Assembly: GCA_905479165.1 (NCBI GenBank)
Contig: CAJQLK010000010.1
Span: 1 to 35,922, forward strand
From: an uncultured Flavobacteriales bacterium
Lineage (GTDB): Bacteria > Bacteroidota > Bacteroidia > Flavobacteriales > BACL11
Direction of reading: 5' to 3'
DNA length: 35,922 nt
The notes beneath the pieces were generated by a model that saw only the letters and a list, made by a program, of their open reading frames with translations, did not search any database and was not told the origin of the DNA. This document shows, piece after piece, positions 26,167-33,949 of the stretch (the first letter of the stretch is position 1; each line of letters opens with the position of its first letter). The translations under genes and the position numbers were made by a program.

Positions 26167-26649
26167 ATGAATGTTGTTGTGTTTGCGTCATTTCCTGTTG
26201 TTGTAAATGAAATTTCAATTGAAAAACCATGTGATAATATAATCTTGATAAATGGAGAAGAGATCTCTGCAAAAGTTATTGAAATTAATCCTGATTTTAA
26301 AAAATATAAGAAATGTGATAATTTAGATGGGCCTCTAATTTCTATATATAAATCAGAGGTTTTAATGTTAAGATATAAAGATGGCTCAAAAGATTTATTT
26401 AATAATGAAATTATTAACAAGAAGAATATAAAAAGAACCCCTTCTACTAGTGCAGTAGAAGGGGTAAGTATTCTTTCTTTACTCTTAGCAGTTTTTGGTT
26501 TATTTATAGCATTAGCTTTGCCTTTAGGAATAGCTGCTGTAATTTTAGGTGTGATTGGTATGAAAAAAGATAATAAATTATTAGCAGTTGCAATAATTGG
26601 TGCGATAATTGGTTTTATTGATATTATTCTGATTCTATCAGTTCTGTAA
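26167..26649 (+). CDS. Small membrane protein, signal peptide lost through apparent 1-base deletion
   Basis: The open frame begins at ATG 26167 (160 residues) but probably should start at ATG 26129. From 26129 the frame reads MKNYF then TGA; adding one A to the five-A run at 26132-26136 would give MKKLFLIVFTALSMNVVVFA, an ordinary signal peptide joined in frame to the rest. The mature part has a domain common in Bacteroidota exported proteins (NIILINGEEISAKVIEINP, then YKKCDNLDGP, then SEVLMLRYKDGSKDLF) and two C-terminal glycine-rich hydrophobic helices (about 100-160) like the DUF4190 membrane unit. Function unknown. Either a sequencing error or a real frameshift that inactivates export. 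Confidence 0.7.
   Translation: MNVVVFASFPVVVNEISIEKPCDNIILINGEEISAKVIEINPDFKKYKKCDNLDGPLISIYKSEVLMLRYKDGSKDLFNNEIINKKNIKRTPSTSAVEGVSILSLLLAVFGLFIALALPLGIAAVILGVIGMKKDNKLLAVAIIGAIIGFIDIILILSVL
26437..26465. repeat. Perfect 12-bp inverted repeat inside a coding region
   Basis: ACCCCTTCTACT (26437-26448) and AGTAGAAGGGGT (26454-26465) are exact reverse complements with a 5-base AGTGC loop. It lies between the soluble and membrane parts of the small membrane protein and encodes the linker TPSTSAVEG. No T-run follows, so it is not a typical terminator. Confidence 0.8.
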
Positions 26650-26670
26650 AATAATCCTCTTAAAAAAAGC

Positions 26671-26711
26671 AAAAAAGGAGCTGAATTAATTTTCAGCTCC
26701 TTTTCTTTTTA
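26671..26711. terminator. Bidirectional terminator between convergent genes
   Basis: AAAAGGAGCTGAA (26673-26685) pairs perfectly with TTCAGCTCCTTTT (26692-26704), with A-rich and T-rich flanks on the two sides, serving both the plus-strand membrane protein gene and the minus-strand DUF3127 gene. Confidence 0.9.
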
Positions 26712-26725
26712 ATATTTATTTCTAT

Positions 26726-27079
26726 TTAAAAAGGCAAGTCATCATCTTCTGATGCTGGCGCATTAAATTCTGATGCAGCATCCATTTCTGGGCTCCCAGC
26801 CCCTTGGCTTTCAATTCTCCAAGCATCAATATTATGGAAATATCTTCCGTTATATTCTCTTGATGATAAGTTAAAAGAAACTTCTACTTGATCCCCTTCA
26901 TTATGGTGGTTTAGCATTTCAATTTTATCCTCTCCAAATAATTGGAAACAAACTTCTGGGTTATATTGTGCGCCAGTATCTACAAGGAAAGATTGTTTTT
27001 TCCATTCTTTTCCTGCTTTAGATGTTCCGCTTTCTACACTTAATTTTCTGCTTAATTTTCCTTTTACTGATAAACTCAT
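26726..27079 (-). CDS. DUF3127 protein with SSB-like acidic C-terminal tail
   Basis: This 117-residue protein matches the Bacteroidota DUF3127 family: an opening strand LSVKGKLSRKLSVESGTSKAG, then EWKKQSFLVDTG, VCFQLFG, and VSFNLSSREYNGRYFHNIDAWRIE, a pattern of strands consistent with an OB-fold. After a short flexible linker (about 92-109) the protein ends EDDDLPF, nearly the same as the acidic tip (DDDIPF) by which SSB recruits replication and repair enzymes. The combination suggests a single-stranded DNA-binding protein or SSB-like adaptor, which is inference. A TAATTTTG -7 element lies at 27113-27106. Confidence 0.82.
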   Translation of the reverse strand: MSLSVKGKLSRKLSVESGTSKAGKEWKKQSFLVDTGAQYNPEVCFQLFGEDKIEMLNHHNEGDQVEVSFNLSSREYNGRYFHNIDAWRIESQGAGSPEMDAASEFNAPASEDDDLPF

Positions 27080-27105
27080 TTTATATTTTTTTAATTTAAG
27101 TCTTG

Positions 27106-27113
27106 CAAAATTA
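27106..27113 (-). promoter_or_regulatory. Candidate -7 element of the DUF3127 gene
   Basis: The minus strand reads TAATTTTG (exact TANNTTTG), 27 bases upstream of the ATG at 27079. No clear -33 TTG. Confidence 0.45.
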
Positions 27114-27148
27114 AGTAAAATAAATGCATAAAAATCTTTAAAGCGGCT

Positions 27149-27181
27149 TTTGTGTGTAAATGTTAAAAAATAATATCTTTG
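27149..27181 (+). promoter_or_regulatory. Promoter of tRNA-Leu
   Basis: TTTG (27149-27152), a 21-base spacer and TATCTTTG (27174-27181), the same -7 sequence used by ahcY. The mature tRNA begins 13 bases after the -7 element, leaving a 5' leader of only a few bases. Confidence 0.72.
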
Positions 27182-27194
27182 CCGTCCTTTTTAA

Positions 27195-27276
27195 GCGGAT
27201 GTGGCGGAATTGGTAGACGCGCTAGACTTAGGATCTAGTGCCGCAAGGTGTGAGAGTTCGAGTCTCTTCATCCGCA
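27195..27276 (+). tRNA. tRNA-Leu (UAG anticodon)
   Basis: An 82-base class II tRNA. The acceptor stem GCGGATG (27195-27201) pairs with CATCCGC (27269-27275), followed by discriminator A. The anticodon loop CTTAGGA (27227-27233) is flanked by CTAGA/TCTAG and carries TAG at 27229-27231. A long variable arm (TGCCGCAAGGTGT) and the T-loop GTTCGAGTC are present. CCA is not encoded and must be added after transcription. Confidence 0.97.
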
Positions 27277-27282
27277 CAAACT

Positions 27283-27312
27283 AAGCAAGCATTATAGCTT
27301 GCTTTTTTGTTT
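27283..27312 (+). terminator. Rho-independent terminator of tRNA-Leu
   Basis: AAGCAAGC (27283-27290), loop ATTATA, GCTTGCTT (27297-27304), then a T-rich tail TTTTTTGTTTT. Confidence 0.92.
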
Positions 27313-27344
27313 TCATAACTTTTTCTTTATCTGATAAATAAGTG

Positions 27345-27352
27345 TATTTTTG
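27345..27352 (+). promoter_or_regulatory. Candidate -7 element of the tig gene
   Basis: TATTTTTG is an exact TANNTTTG match, 27 bases before the ATG. No TTG at the usual -33 distance was found. Confidence 0.5.
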
Positions 27353-27379
27353 CAGCCCTTTTTAAAAAATAAATAAAAG

Positions 27380-28732
27380 ATGAAACTTACACAAAGCAAA
27401 GCAAAAGATTTAATGGCAACTATTACTGTTGAGGTAAAAGGTGCAGATTACTCTGAAAGAGTTGAAAAAGTATTAAAAGGTTATCGTAAAACAGCTGAGA
27501 TTCCTGGATTCAGAAAAGGAAAAACTCCTATGGGAATCATCAATAAAAAATACAGAACATCTGTTATTATTGAAGAGGTTAATAAGATGCTACAAGATGA
27601 ATTATATAAGCATATTACAGCTGAAAAAGTAAGAGTTCTAGGCTCACCAATGCCAATTGATGAAAAGCCAATTGACTGGGGAAATGATGAAGACTTTACT
27701 TTTGAATATGAAGTAGGTTTAGCACCAGAGTTTGATGTTAAAATAACTACAAAGGATAAATTGAACTACTATAAAATTAAAGTTGATGCTAAGTTAGTTG
27801 ATGGATATTGTAACGATATTGCAAAGCGTTATGGTAAAATGAGTAATCCTGAAGCATCAGTTGAGGGAGATTTGATTTTCTGTACTATTGAGCAATTAGA
27901 TGTTGATGGGATAGTAATGGATAATGGTATTAAAAATGATGCTACTGTTGCTATGGATTACATTGCTGATAAGAAAATTAAAAAGCAATTTATTGGTGTA
28001 AAAACAGATGACTTAATTACTGTTAATGTAATGAAAGCTTTTACAAATCATTCTGATTTAGGGGCTATGTTAAATGTTGATCATGCTGCAATTCATAACT
28101 TAACTTCAGAAGAATTTCAGTTTACTGTAAAGAATGTAAACAGATTAAAGTCAGCTGAGTTGAATGTTGAGCTTTTTGATAAAGTTTACGGGCCTGGTGT
28201 GATAAAAAATGAAAAAGAATTTAAAGCAAAAGTAAAGTCAGAAGCAGAAGCTCAATTTGTAGGAGAGAGTGATAGAATGCTTAAAAATGATGTTGTAACT
28301 TACTTTATTGATAAATTGAAGTTAGCTATGCCAAATGATTTTTTAAAGAGATGGTTAGTGCAAACTTCTGAGCAACCAATTACTATGGAGATGCTAGAAA
28401 CTGAGTACGATATGTATGCAAAAAGCTTACAATGGCAGTTAATTGAAAATAAAATCTTAGAAAATCATAGCATTAAAGTTACTCAAGATGATGTTCTATC
28501 GCATACTAAAGTTTTAATTTCAGCTCAAATGAAGCAGTACGGCCAGCCAGAAGGAGATGACAAACAATTGACCGATATTGCCACTAACATTCTTAAAAAT
28601 GAGGAAGAAAGAAAGAAAATTTACGACCAAATTTTTGATGAAAGAACTCTAGCAGTTTATAAGGAAAACTTCAAATTGACTGAAATGTCAGTTTCTTATG
28701 ATGAATTTGTTAAATTAGCATCAGGAAAATAA
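27380..28732 (+). CDS. tig: Trigger factor (ribosome-associated chaperone)
   Basis: Trigger factor binds at the ribosomal exit tunnel and protects nascent chains. The 450-residue protein has the N-terminal ribosome-binding domain with the signature IPGFRKGKTPMGII (41-54, matching GFRxGxxP), a diverged central FKBP-like region (about 150-240, EGDLIFCTIEQLDVDG) and a helical C-terminal substrate-binding domain. The central domain lacks the usual FKBP active-site pattern, as in many Bacteroidota, so peptidyl-prolyl isomerase activity is doubtful. It precedes clpP and clpX, the classical tig-clpP-clpX order linking folding and proteolysis. The 83-base gap before clpP shows no promoter or terminator. 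Confidence 0.93.
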   Translation: MKLTQSKAKDLMATITVEVKGADYSERVEKVLKGYRKTAEIPGFRKGKTPMGIINKKYRTSVIIEEVNKMLQDELYKHITAEKVRVLGSPMPIDEKPIDWGNDEDFTFEYEVGLAPEFDVKITTKDKLNYYKIKVDAKLVDGYCNDIAKRYGKMSNPEASVEGDLIFCTIEQLDVDGIVMDNGIKNDATVAMDYIADKKIKKQFIGVKTDDLITVNVMKAFTNHSDLGAMLNVDHAAIHNLTSEEFQFTVKNVNRLKSAELNVELFDKVYGPGVIKNEKEFKAKVKSEAEAQFVGESDRMLKNDVVTYFIDKLKLAMPNDFLKRWLVQTSEQPITMEMLETEYDMYAKSLQWQLIENKILENHSIKVTQDDVLSHTKVLISAQMKQYGQPEGDDKQLTDIATNILKNEEERKKIYDQIFDERTLAVYKENFKLTEMSVSYDEFVKLASGK

Positions 28733-28815
28733 AGCGACTTTTAGCAGTTGTATATTAAGCTAATTTTATCGATTATTATCTAGAATCTAAATATTAACAG
28801 CTAAATACTAAAAAA

Positions 28816-29490
28816 ATGGATTACGGAAAAGAATTTCAGAAATACGCAACAAAACATAAAGGAATAAGCAGTTTACATCTTAATGAGTTTTCATCAATGC
28901 ACGCTGGTTATATTTCGCCAACAATTATTGAAGAGAGGCAAATGAATGTCGCAAGTATGGATGTTTTCTCTAGACTTATGATGGATAGAATCATCTTTTT
29001 AGGAGTTGGAATTAACGATCATGTTGCAAATATTATTCAAGCGCAATTATTATTTTTAGAGTCAGTTGATGCTCAGAAAGATATTTTAATTTACTTGAAT
29101 TCTCCAGGTGGTGGAGTATATGCAGGACTTGGTATTTATGATACTATGCAGTACATTAATCCTGATGTTTCTACAATTTGTACTGGTATGGCAGCATCAA
29201 TGGGAGCTGTGCTTTTATGTGCTGGAGCTGAGGGTAAAAGAACTGCACTTAAACACTCGAGAGTTATGATTCACCAACCTTTAGGAGGGGCTCAAGGACA
29301 AGCATCTGATATTGAGATTACTGCTCGTGAAATCCAAAAATTGAAGAAAGAATTGTACGAAATTATTTCTGAACACTCAGGAAAATCTTATAAAGAAGTT
29401 TGGAAAGACAGTGATAGAGATTACTGGATGACTGCTGAAGAAGCAAAAGCATACGGTATGATTGATGAAGTTCTGGAAAGAAAAAAATAA
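28816..29490 (+). CDS. clpP: ATP-dependent Clp protease proteolytic subunit ClpP
   Basis: ClpP is the tetradecameric serine protease that degrades proteins fed by ClpX. The 224-residue protein shows the catalytic triad: Ser128 in GMAASMGAVLL, His153 in MIHQPLGGAQGQ and Asp202 in KDSDRDYWM, with the oxyanion-loop NSPGGGVYAGL at 95-105. It has about 20 extra residues at the N-terminus compared with E. coli, which may include a propeptide. The stop overlaps the clpX ATG by one base (TAATG), so the two are translationally coupled. Confidence 0.97.
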   Translation: MDYGKEFQKYATKHKGISSLHLNEFSSMHAGYISPTIIEERQMNVASMDVFSRLMMDRIIFLGVGINDHVANIIQAQLLFLESVDAQKDILIYLNSPGGGVYAGLGIYDTMQYINPDVSTICTGMAASMGAVLLCAGAEGKRTALKHSRVMIHQPLGGAQGQASDIEITAREIQKLKKELYEIISEHSGKSYKEVWKDSDRDYWMTAEEAKAYGMIDEVLERKK

Positions 29491-30719
29491 TGTCAGAAGT
29501 AGAAAAAGTTATATGTTCCTTTTGTGGTAAAAATAAGCAAGACACCAATATTTTAATAGCTGGTACCTCTGCACATATTTGTGATGCATGCATTGAGCAA
29601 GCCCATGAAATTGTAAAGGAAGATTTAAATGATGATCTTTTTTCTACTGAAGATTTTACCCTTTTAAAACCAAAGGCAATAAACGAACATCTTAATGATT
29701 TTGTAATTGGGCAAGAAGATGCAAAAAAAGTAATTTCAGTTGCAGTTTATAATCATTATAAAAGATTAATGCAACCTGATACAACTGAAGAATATATTGA
29801 GATTGAAAAGTCAAATATCATAATGGTTGGGCGTACTGGTACTGGTAAAACATTAATTGCAAAATCTATTGCTAAACTTTTAAAAGTTCCTTTTTGTATT
29901 GCTGATGCTACTGTACTTACTGAAGCAGGATATGTTGGAGAGGATGTAGAAAGCATACTCACAAGATTGTTACAAGCTGCCGATTACGATGTTGAACAAG
30001 CGAGAAGGGGAATTGTATTTATTGATGAGATTGATAAGGTTGCTCGTAAAAGTGATAATCCTTCAATTACCAGAGATGTAAGCGGGGAAGGAGTTCAGCA
30101 GGCAATGCTAAAATTACTAGAAGGGACAATTGTAAATGTTCCGCCACAAGGAGGTCGTAAGCACCCTGACCAAAAAATGATTGCTTTAGATACTAAGGAT
30201 ATTTTGTTTATCAGTGGAGGTGCTTTTGATGGAATTGAAAGGCATATTTCGAATAGAATGAATACCAGCTCAATTGGATTTAAATCTAATAAAGGCAATG
30301 ATATTGAAAAAGATAATTTATTGCAATATATTTCTCCTCAGGATTTAAAATCATTCGGATTAATACCTGAACTTATTGGAAGAATGCCTGTTGTAACATA
30401 TTTAAACCCATTAGATAGAAAAGCACTTAAGTTAATACTTACTGAGCCTAAAAATGCATTAACTAAGCAATATCAAAAGCTATTTGATATGGATGGAATA
30501 GCTTTAACATTTGATAAAAAAGCAATAGATATTATAGTTGATAAAGCAATGGAATATAAATTAGGAGCAAGAGGTTTACGTTCTATTTGTGAGGCAATAA
30601 TGCTAGATGCAATGTTTGAGTTTCCTTCTGATGAAAGTAAGAAAGATTTGAAGATAACTACTCCATATGTAAACGCTCAGTTGACTAAACTTTCATTCAC
30701 AAAACTAAAAGTAGCTTAG
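29490..30719 (+). CDS. clpX: ATP-dependent Clp protease ATP-binding subunit ClpX
   Basis: ClpX is the hexameric AAA+ unfoldase that recognises tagged substrates and translocates them into ClpP. The 409-residue protein has an N-terminal zinc-binding domain (Cys9, Cys12, Cys31, Cys34), Walker A GRTGTGKT (114-121), Walker B IVFIDE (175-180), the ARKSDNPSITRDVSGEGVQQ sensor/pore region, and an SIGF loop (about 266-269) matching the IGF motif that docks into ClpP. It is coupled to clpP. Its stop overlaps the convergent lipoprotein stop by three bases, and no intrinsic terminator is visible at this junction. Confidence 0.97.
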   Translation: MSEVEKVICSFCGKNKQDTNILIAGTSAHICDACIEQAHEIVKEDLNDDLFSTEDFTLLKPKAINEHLNDFVIGQEDAKKVISVAVYNHYKRLMQPDTTEEYIEIEKSNIIMVGRTGTGKTLIAKSIAKLLKVPFCIADATVLTEAGYVGEDVESILTRLLQAADYDVEQARRGIVFIDEIDKVARKSDNPSITRDVSGEGVQQAMLKLLEGTIVNVPPQGGRKHPDQKMIALDTKDILFISGGAFDGIERHISNRMNTSSIGFKSNKGNDIEKDNLLQYISPQDLKSFGLIPELIGRMPVVTYLNPLDRKALKLILTEPKNALTKQYQKLFDMDGIALTFDKKAIDIIVDKAMEYKLGARGLRSICEAIMLDAMFEFPSDESKKDLKITTPYVNAQLTKLSFTKLKVA

Positions 30720-31522
30720 TTTACTACAATTGGATAAGTTATGCCGTTGATTGTAATATCAAAGTTGCAATCACAAATACTATCACCATAATTAATGATT
30801 CTATCTGTGTAACTATTTGGAGAAATTTTTGCTTTACCACTTTTTATTACACAAGTTGGTAAGCAACCTAAATCAACTTCTAAAGAATCAGTAATTTCCA
30901 TAGTAAAAGCATTTCCGTTTACACTATTTCCGCTTGCAGTTCCAGTTATCATATATCTGTCATCAGAAATATTAAAGTAAGTATTCTGCCCACTTACCCA
31001 TTCTCTAACTCTACTTGATTCCCAATTAATTGTTCCGTTTAAAGTGGTAATACTAGCATTGTTTACCTCAATTGCAAACCACATATTCCCTTTGTTGTTT
31101 CTACCTTGGTTTGTAATAATTCGTTCACCTTGTACTAGATTATAATTCACATGATAATCATCAAAAGTTGTAGTAGTTACGGATAATGAATCTCTATATC
31201 TTCCGGTATATACTGAGATGATTTTACCACTTCTTATAGTAGTATTGTTAGAAACAGTAGATGCGCCAAAGTTAACAATAAGTGTGTCAGAATTTGATGT
31301 GTCAGAATTCATAATTGTATAAGTAGGTCCTAATTTATGATCAGGGTTTGCATCAAAACCTGCTTCAACCATTCTGCCTGCATCATTAAATATTTGTTCG
31401 GCAATTAGGTTGTCTTTTGCAGCTTGTGTGCTAGTCAATTCATTTTGAGTTATAACATCTTCATCTTTACATGCGTAAAGTAAAACAGTTAAAATACTTA
31501 GGGCTATTCCTATTTTCTTCAT
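30716..31522 (-). CDS. Hypothetical lipoprotein, beta-rich
   Basis: The 268-residue protein has a lipoprotein signal with lipobox LLYAC (Cys18) followed by acidic Asp/Glu residues. The mature part is rich in Thr, Ser, Asn and alternating hydrophobic residues, indicating repeated beta strands, and ends with a conserved-looking CDCNFDITINGITYPIVVN. Cysteine pairs (LGCLPTC and CDC) may form disulfides. Related lipoproteins of flavobacteria have no assigned function. It begins 19 bases after folA on the same strand and may be the last gene of the nucleotide operon. Confidence 0.72.
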   Translation of the reverse strand: MKKIGIALSILTVLLYACKDEDVITQNELTSTQAAKDNLIAEQIFNDAGRMVEAGFDANPDHKLGPTYTIMNSDTSNSDTLIVNFGASTVSNNTTIRSGKIISVYTGRYRDSLSVTTTTFDDYHVNYNLVQGERIITNQGRNNKGNMWFAIEVNNASITTLNGTINWESSRVREWVSGQNTYFNISDDRYMITGTASGNSVNGNAFTMEITDSLEVDLGCLPTCVIKSGKAKISPNSYTDRIINYGDSICDCNFDITINGITYPIVVN

Positions 31523-31541
31523 CTTAATTTTTTTGGTAAAC

Positions 31542-32048
31542 TTAGTTAATTTTCTGAAAAATTAAAAAACTATAATCATGAGCATGTTTTTCATCAGCTT
31601 TACATTCTATTTTCCCTTCTTCTTTCCAATCATTTCCTAACTTAGGGAAAAAGGTATCACCATTATAAGTATGATGTACTTTAGTAAGATAAATTTTATC
31701 TACTAGATTGGCTTCAAGCGCTAGCTTGTAAATCTGCCCCCCTCCAATAATGAAAGGTTCTGTATCTCCATTTTGTTTTGCAATTTCTAGAGCAGCTTCT
31801 ATAGAATTAACTACTTCACATCCATCTGCTTTATAGTTGGTTTGTCTTGTGATAACAATATTCGTTCTATTTGGTAATGGCCTGTACTTATGTGGAATAG
31901 ATTCAAAGTTCTTTCTACCCATTATCACATGATGATTTAAAGTAGTCTCCTTGAAAAAACGCATGTCTTTTGGTAAATGCCAAATAAGGTCATTATCTTT
32001 TCCAATCACTCCATTTTCGGCTGCCGCTACTATTAGTGAAACTTTCAT
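31542..32048 (-). CDS. folA: Dihydrofolate reductase
   Basis: FolA reduces dihydrofolate to tetrahydrofolate with NADPH, regenerating the cofactor that thymidylate synthase oxidises. The 168-residue protein has the family start SLIVAAAENGVIGKDNDLIW, the catalytic Asp28 in LPKDMRFFKETT, the MGRKNFESI NADPH-binding segment, and IIGGGQIY. It overlaps the saccharopine dehydrogenase-like gene by one base (TAATG) and lies two genes after thyA, so dTMP synthesis and cofactor recycling are encoded together. Confidence 0.96.
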   Translation of the reverse strand: MKVSLIVAAAENGVIGKDNDLIWHLPKDMRFFKETTLNHHVIMGRKNFESIPHKYRPLPNRTNIVITRQTNYKADGCEVVNSIEAALEIAKQNGDTEPFIIGGGQIYKLALEANLVDKIYLTKVHHTYNGDTFFPKLGNDWKEEGKIECKADEKHAHDYSFLIFQKIN

Positions 32049-33151
32049 TAGCTTTTAATTACTTTATATTCTACCCCTCTTTCCTCAAGGTAATTTCTTA
32101 CAAATGCAAAATGTCCTCCCAAGTATTCGGGAGGAGAAATTCCTACTCTATCATACTCTCCATTTACCACCAAATTGGCAACTGCAGTACAAGTAAATCC
32201 TGTAGTACGTGCCATGGAAATAGTATCATCTTTAAAACGATCCAACAAGTTATACTGATAAGCTACTGCCTCTCCATTTTCTGTTCCTTTCATGATGACT
32301 CTCATGATTGTAAAGTCTTTATCACCTTTTTTCATTTCCCATTTTGGGAATAATAATTTGGCAGTCATATCCACTGGGCGAATCATGCTTCCATTTACCT
32401 CTACCTCATCATAAGAGAAAAATCCGCTAGCACGCAATACTTTCAAATACTCTACACAACCTGGGTAACGCAATGTTTTTTCAATCATATTTGGCACATG
32501 TGCCATAGTCTTTATCAAACTTCTTAATCCATCAGAATTCCAGCTTTCTAAAGTTCCAATTTCATCAAATTCTATTAATTCAGTGTCCGATAAAGCTTCT
32601 TTGATAATCAATTGACTATGCTGTACATATCTAGCAGGGCGAATGTATTCTTCAATTACATCAATTGGAGAAAATACTGCTTGATATTCGTATGGCCATT
32701 CTCTTTTCTCAGGAAGTCCACCAACCAAACATTCGTAATCTGTAATTTTCATTAATTTATCATGGTGTCCGAAAATGATATTTCCCATACCAGGAGCAAC
32801 ACCACAATCCATAACTGCAACTACTCCTTTTTCTTTTGCAAGTTCATCTAATCCGAAAGGATCTTCAGGATAAAAAGAAATATCGACTATATTTTTCCCA
32901 GCTTCAATTACATCTTTCATCATTTTGTAACCCATAAAACCAGGTACTGCACCCACTACTAAGTCAAAATCTTTAATTAAGTTTTGTAGAGTTGCTGTAT
33001 CAGAAACATCAGCACAGATAGTTTTTATTCCATCTAAAACATCTAAGTTTTTTTGTGAAATATCTACTGATGTAACATTGTGTTGTTTGGCCAAATCTTT
33101 CGCCATTACTCCTCCTACTAATCCTGCTCCTAATACTATTAAATTTGCCAT
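32048..33151 (-). CDS. Saccharopine dehydrogenase family oxidoreductase
   Basis: The 367-residue protein begins with a Rossmann dinucleotide-binding motif VLGAGLVGG (6-14, GxGxxG) and has the family segments DLVVGAVPGFMGYKM, DISFYPEDP, and VVAVMDCGVAPGMGNI. Members act as saccharopine dehydrogenase (lysine pathway), carboxynorspermidine synthase or related opine-forming reductases; the exact substrate cannot be told from sequence here. It is joined by one-base TAATG overlaps to thyA upstream and folA downstream. Such tight placement between two folate-linked genes is unusual for an amino-acid enzyme. Confidence 0.85.
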   Translation of the reverse strand: MANLIVLGAGLVGGVMAKDLAKQHNVTSVDISQKNLDVLDGIKTICADVSDTATLQNLIKDFDLVVGAVPGFMGYKMMKDVIEAGKNIVDISFYPEDPFGLDELAKEKGVVAVMDCGVAPGMGNIIFGHHDKLMKITDYECLVGGLPEKREWPYEYQAVFSPIDVIEEYIRPARYVQHSQLIIKEALSDTELIEFDEIGTLESWNSDGLRSLIKTMAHVPNMIEKTLRYPGCVEYLKVLRASGFFSYDEVEVNGSMIRPVDMTAKLLFPKWEMKKGDKDFTIMRVIMKGTENGEAVAYQYNLLDRFKDDTISMARTTGFTCTAVANLVVNGEYDRVGISPPEYLGGHFAFVRNYLEERGVEYKVIKS

Positions 33152-33945
33152 TATATTGCTACCTTTCCTTTAATGTGTGGATGATATTCATAATCTGCTA
33201 ACTCAAAATCATCAATAGTGAATTCAAAAATACTTTTTACATTTGGGTTGATTTTCATTTTAGGTAATGCTTTTGTATCTCTACTTAATTGTAATTCCGT
33301 TTGCTCAAAATGATTGGTGTAAATATGCGCATCACCTAAAGTATGAACAAAATCACCTACTTCCAAATTACAGACTTGTGCCATCATCATAGTAAGCAAA
33401 GCATAAGATGCAATGTTGAAAGGAACCCCCAAAAAGATATCGGCACTTCTTTGATATAGTTGACAAGAAAGTTTTCCATCCGCTACATAAAACTGAAAAA
33501 ATGCATGGCAAGGAGGTAAAGCCATTTGCTCAATCTCTCCAACATTCCAAGCGCTTACAATAATTCTTCTACTATCTGGGTTATTTTTTAAAGCCTCAAC
33601 TACTTGAGTAATTTGGTCAATGTGTTTACCATCAGGAGCAGGCCAACTTCTCCATTGGTAACCGTAAACATGTCCTAAATCACCATTTTCATCTGCCCAT
33701 TCATCCCAAATACGCACTCCATTTTCTTTGAGGTATTTTATATTAGTATCTCCCTTCAAAAACCAAAGTAATTCGTGAATGATAGATTTTAAGTGTAGTT
33801 TTTTGGTAGTGATACAAGGAAATCCTTCTGTTAGATCGAAACGCATTTGATGTCCAAAAACACTTTTTGTTCCTGTTCCTGTTCTATCTTCTTTTGGCGT
33901 ACCTTCCTTCATCACGCGTGTCATTAAATCTAAGTATTGTTGCAT
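33151..33945 (-). CDS. thyA: Thymidylate synthase
   Basis: ThyA makes dTMP from dUMP using methylene-tetrahydrofolate. The 264-residue length equals E. coli ThyA. The phosphate-binding [13 protein letters not shown] (19-31), the catalytic Cys146 in [10 protein letters not shown], the [20 protein letters not shown] nucleotide-binding segment and the C-terminal [10 protein letters not shown] are all present. The ATG is four bases after the NupC stop and the stop overlaps the next ATG by one base, so it is central to a nucleoside/dTMP/folate operon. Confidence 0.98.
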   Translation of the reverse strand: MQQYLDLMTRVMKEGTPKEDRTGTGTKSVFGHQMRFDLTEGFPCITTKKLHLKSIIHELLWFLKGDTNIKYLKENGVRIWDEWADENGDLGHVYGYQWRSWPAPDGKHIDQITQVVEALKNNPDSRRIIVSAWNVGEIEQMALPPCHAFFQFYVADGKLSCQLYQRSADIFLGVPFNIASYALLTMMMAQVCNLEVGDFVHTLGDAHIYTNHFEQTELQLSRDTKALPKMKINPNVKSIFEFTIDDFELADYEYHPHIKGKVAI

Positions 33946-33949
33946 TTGT

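Noticed and set aside
26127-26672. 181-codon open frame on the minus strand opposite the small membrane protein
   Set aside because: It is a mirror of the plus-strand gene: no family resemblance, it runs through the terminator arm, and the plus frame has a promoter and recognisable domains. The repeated TPSTA/VEGV in both strands is only a result of the palindrome.
27380-28732. Trigger factor as a degraded gene because the FKBP-like part is weak
   Set aside because: The frame is intact at the usual length, has the ribosome-binding signature, and divergence of the central domain is common in this phylum.
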